Assembly (NCBI RefSeq): GCF_050947335.1
Contig: NC_134995.1
Location: 7,540,501-7,604,500 of the forward strand
Direction: 5' to 3'
Source: Megachile rotundata
Lineage: Eukaryota > Arthropoda > Insecta > Hymenoptera > Megachilidae
DNA: 64,000 nt
Positions 61,301 through 64,000 of this stretch are shown in pieces (position 1 is the first letter of the stretch; the number at the start of each line of letters is the position of its first letter). The notes beneath the pieces were generated by a model. That model made no database searches and had not been told where the DNA came from. It saw only the letters and a program-made list of their open reading frames with translations. The position numbers were made by a program, and so were the translations under genes.

Positions 61301-62554
61301 ACCTAAATAAACTTTAAAATCACAACTCAAGGCTGTAACACAAGAACTCTTCAAGGCTGAATATCTCACGAAAGTTTCATTTTCACGAGTATAGTTCCAA
61401 AGATGATTAAAGTAGCTATAAATTACGTTGCCAAACGAATCTGTATAATACCACGTGCTCATAAATTTCTTTCTACCCCGTTAAATGCAATTACGGGTTA
61501 TGTAATTTTATCACGTAGCTACATCATTATTCCTTGTTCATTTAGTGAAGTGCCGCTGTATAATTAAATTTGTTGGTGATATTATAACGCGCCCGATAAC
61601 AGTATTCGCTAATGATGTAAACAGATGATGGATATTGACAAAGACGCAATAATGCTCGGTCAGGAACGCGACAATAACATCTCTTATTAATTAAAAAACG
61701 ATGCGCAGATACAATTCAATCTCTGAACAGTAATTAATTTACTATTTAAACGTATCAAATAGTTTTCTTCACGTTGTTCGATTTACCGAGAAAACATTCA
61801 TTACAAAATGGCATTTCGATATTAATACTGATTGTTTTATGGCGTTTCGGTACGTTGAGTATCAATTTACGTTAATTAAAACGCTTGACGCACATGGTGC
61901 GTTTTACCAATTCAATTGATTCTCCTTTTCTTCAACTGACTCTTACATTTTTTTTTCTCAACTGATTTTTATATATTTTTTCTCAATTGATTCTCGTGTT
62001 TTTATACTTTTCTCACTGGCTATACAAGTCAACGACAATTTGCAAGATTTTCCAGATTTTCAATTTTGAACAAATTTTATTTTCTCATTTTTCTTTTTAT
62101 TCAAACGCTGATAAGACAAAATGTTGTCCTTTAGATACTATTTTGATAGACACAAAAAAATTTCACTTTTCCAATACATAAAATTTTGACGCAAAGTTGA
62201 CGCACCCGATGCGTCATACAAAGTATAAAACATACAGCATAAAACAAGAACCTTGTTAGAATTAATAACAAGAGGGGTTGAAAAGGGTAACAATATTTTT
62301 CAGAGGTCAAAAAATAAAATTTCTACAAAATTACAGAATGAGTATAAAATAAATTTCATCGTTAATTGCAAATATTTTATGACAATATTTTTATAAATTC
62401 TGAGACTCAAATATAGTGAAAGATACTTCAGGAAGAAGTTACCGTTGATAAATTACATGTTTCAAGCTTATCTGCGGATTTCTGTAAAACAAAGGTTAAA
62501 GTTTTCATTAAAGGTGTCAGCGGTGATAAAGATCGTTTCTCTCTTATTTAACAG

Positions 62555-62722
62555 GACGAGGGTTGGAAACTGGACCGTACAAATTACTACCAGGAAGGAT
62601 GGCTGGCCACTGGTAACGCTCGTGGCCTGGTAGGGGTGACTTTTACCACGTCCCATTGCAGGACAAGAGCCACGGAATTTCCGCTCAGAGCAAATTACAA
62701 CCTTCGTGGACATCGTAGCGAG
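62555..62722 (+). CDS. Tusp: TUSP (tubby-like protein 4), second coding exon
   Basis: Acceptor TTATTTAACAG, donor GTAAGT, phase 0 at both ends, 56 codons. Contains NYYQEGWLATGNARGLVGVT, TFTTSHC and NYNLRGHRSE. In vertebrate TULP4 the same order EEGWLATGN-RG-VGVTFTSSHC ... NLRGH-SEV opens the WD40 region, so the match identifies the gene. LRGHRSE is the start of a WD repeat whose continuation must lie in exon 3, beyond the window. Joined to exon 1 the window shows the first 88 residues of the protein. Confidence 0.94.
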
Positions 62723-62979
62723 GTAAGTTTTATATCTTTTTTGCTTTTACACACGTTCCCTCTCATTTCGCCGATCGTTCCTGTTCCTCTCTTCAAACTA
62801 CTCTAGCGACTAATAGCGTCGACGTTCTTAATCTCCGGTAGAGACATAGCCAGACTTATTGGAGCCCCGGGCAACAACTTTTGTCATACAGAAAATTTAT
62901 AGATTCCAAAGTTTCGACACTTTGTTATTTCTTTTGCTAGTTTATTAATTTGAACATTTTCTGTTATGAACATTTAAAT

Positions 62980-63900
62980 TTGAAGATGTATGATTATGAT
63001 GTCTAGATGTCCATGTTTAAAGCTATAGAACAGTGCAAATATGAAAGTGATTAAATTTAAAAAATTGATGAGTTTGATCATGTTTAGGTGTTCATGATTA
63101 AAAGCATAAAACTGTGCAAATATGAAAGTGATTAAATTTAAAAAATTGATGAGTTTAATCATACTTAGGTGTTCATGATTAAAAGCATAAGACTGTGAAA
63201 ATATGAAAATGATTAAATTTAAAAAATTGAAGAGTTTATTCATGTTTAGGTGTTCATGTTTAAAAGCATAAAACTGTGCAAATATGAAAATGATTAAATT
63301 TAAAAAATTTAAGAGTTTAATCATGCTTAGGTGTTCATGATTAGAAGCATAAAACTATGCAAATATGAAGATGATTAAATTTAAAAAATTTAAGAGTTTG
63401 ATCATGTCTGGGTGTTCATACTTAGAAGCATAAAACTATGTAAATATGAAAATGATTAAACTTAAAAAATCAATGAGTTTGACCATGTCTAGGTGTCCAT
63501 GTTGAAAAGCATAAAACTGTGCAAATATGAAAATGATTAAATTTAAAAAATTGAAGAGTTTAATCATGCTTAGGTGTTCGTGTTTAAAAGCATAAAACTA
63601 TGCAAATATGAAAATGATTAAATTAAAAAAATTTAAGAGTTTATTCATGTTTAGGTGTTCGTGTTTAAAAGCATAAAACTATGCAAATATGAAGATGATT
63701 AAATTTAAAAAATTTAAGAGTTTGATCATGTCTGGGTGTTCATATTTAGAAGCATAAAACTATGTAAATATGAAAATGATTAAACTTAAAAAATCAATGA
63801 GTTTGACCATGTCTAGGTGTCCATGTTGAAAAGCATAAAACTGTGCAAATATGAAAATGATTAAATTTAAAAAATTGATGAGTTTGAGAGTGTGTAGGTG
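62980..63900. repeat. 81-bp satellite in TUSP intron 2
   Basis: About 11 copies of an 81-bp unit; copies start at 63081, 63162 and 63243 with TTTAGGTGTTCATG and AAAAGCATAAAACTGTGCAA. 81 is divisible by 3, so one - strand frame stays open and repeats a 27-residue peptide; not a gene. A looser copy continues to the window end. Confidence 0.93.
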
Positions 63901-64000
63901 TTCACCTCTAAAAGTACACATAGAAGTAAATAAATTTGATCATTTCTAAATTTGAAAATTTATGACTATGATAATGTCTAGGTGTCCAGATTTAAAAATA

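Larger units (their letters stand above)
28995..62554 (+). other. Tusp: Giant first coding intron of TUSP (33,560 bp)
   Basis: Bounded by the GTACGT donor after exon 1 and the AACAG acceptor before exon 2, both phase 0. I recognised no other gene inside on either strand. A large part, I estimate roughly a third, is tandem repeat arrays listed separately. The rest is AT-rich DNA with GC-richer unique islands, best at 34730-35050, 37370-38330, 38890-39720, 45290-45640, 46000-46420, 48440-49100 and 58490-58770. Confidence 0.85.

Overview
This is a nuclear segment from an insect, most likely a hymenopteran (bee-like). It is AT-rich with short GC-rich islands, the genes carry canonical GT-AG introns, and the four proteins closely match insect neuralized, alpha-tubulin, RSU1/icarus and TUSP/TULP4. 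No prokaryotic, viral or CRISPR feature was seen. The order assignment is inference; insect is well supported.

Layout. (1) Positions 1-17.9 kb hold the 3' half of neuralized (+ strand). Three coding exons lie at 2921-3087, 8648-9216 and 11017-12130 and encode NHR1, NHR2 and the C-terminal RING finger. The N-terminal exon(s) lie upstream of the window, and the 3' UTR may run to a poly(A) signal at 17860. (2) Positions 18.9-22.3 kb hold a complete five-exon alpha-tubulin gene (- strand), convergent with neuralized. It is a divergent isotype: it has no Lys40, MREV instead of MREC, and no terminal tyrosine. (3) A tRNA-Ser(GCT) sits at 22865-22946. (4) Positions 23.2-25.6 kb hold a complete eight-exon RSU1 gene (- strand) with seven leucine-rich repeats. 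A pogo-like MITE nearly fills one of its introns. (5) Positions 26.38-26.96 kb hold two 90-bp palindromic elements in inverted orientation. Each is bounded by AGATGGCGC motifs resembling insect CTCF sites, and the pair lies between the divergent RSU1 and TUSP genes. (6) From 28.9 kb to the end lies the start of TUSP/TULP4 (+ strand). Coding exon 1 (28899-28994) and coding exon 2 (62555-62722) are separated by a 33,560-bp intron.

The most unusual feature is the non-coding DNA. The neuralized and TUSP introns are packed with at least twenty tandem arrays. Many of them, although unrelated in sequence, have periods that are multiples of 8 bp (8, 16, 24, 32, 48, 56). Because three octamers make 24 nt, stop-free arrays stay open in all three frames of a strand, which explains the long low-complexity ORFs seen there. 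Two arrays in the TUSP intron are inverted copies with a perfect 67-bp match and could form long dsRNA in the pre-mRNA. Another array is a dense run of G-quadruplex-capable sequence on the transcribed-sense strand. Between the arrays are unique, more GC-rich islands (for example 38.9-39.7, 48.4-49.2 and 34.7-35.05 kb). These are the best places to look for enhancers.

The genes act in separate processes: Notch ligand endocytosis (neuralized), microtubules (alpha-tubulin), integrin adhesion (RSU1) and a tubby/WD40/SOCS-box protein (TUSP). No operon-like relation is implied; any shared regulation would be at the level of chromatin domains.
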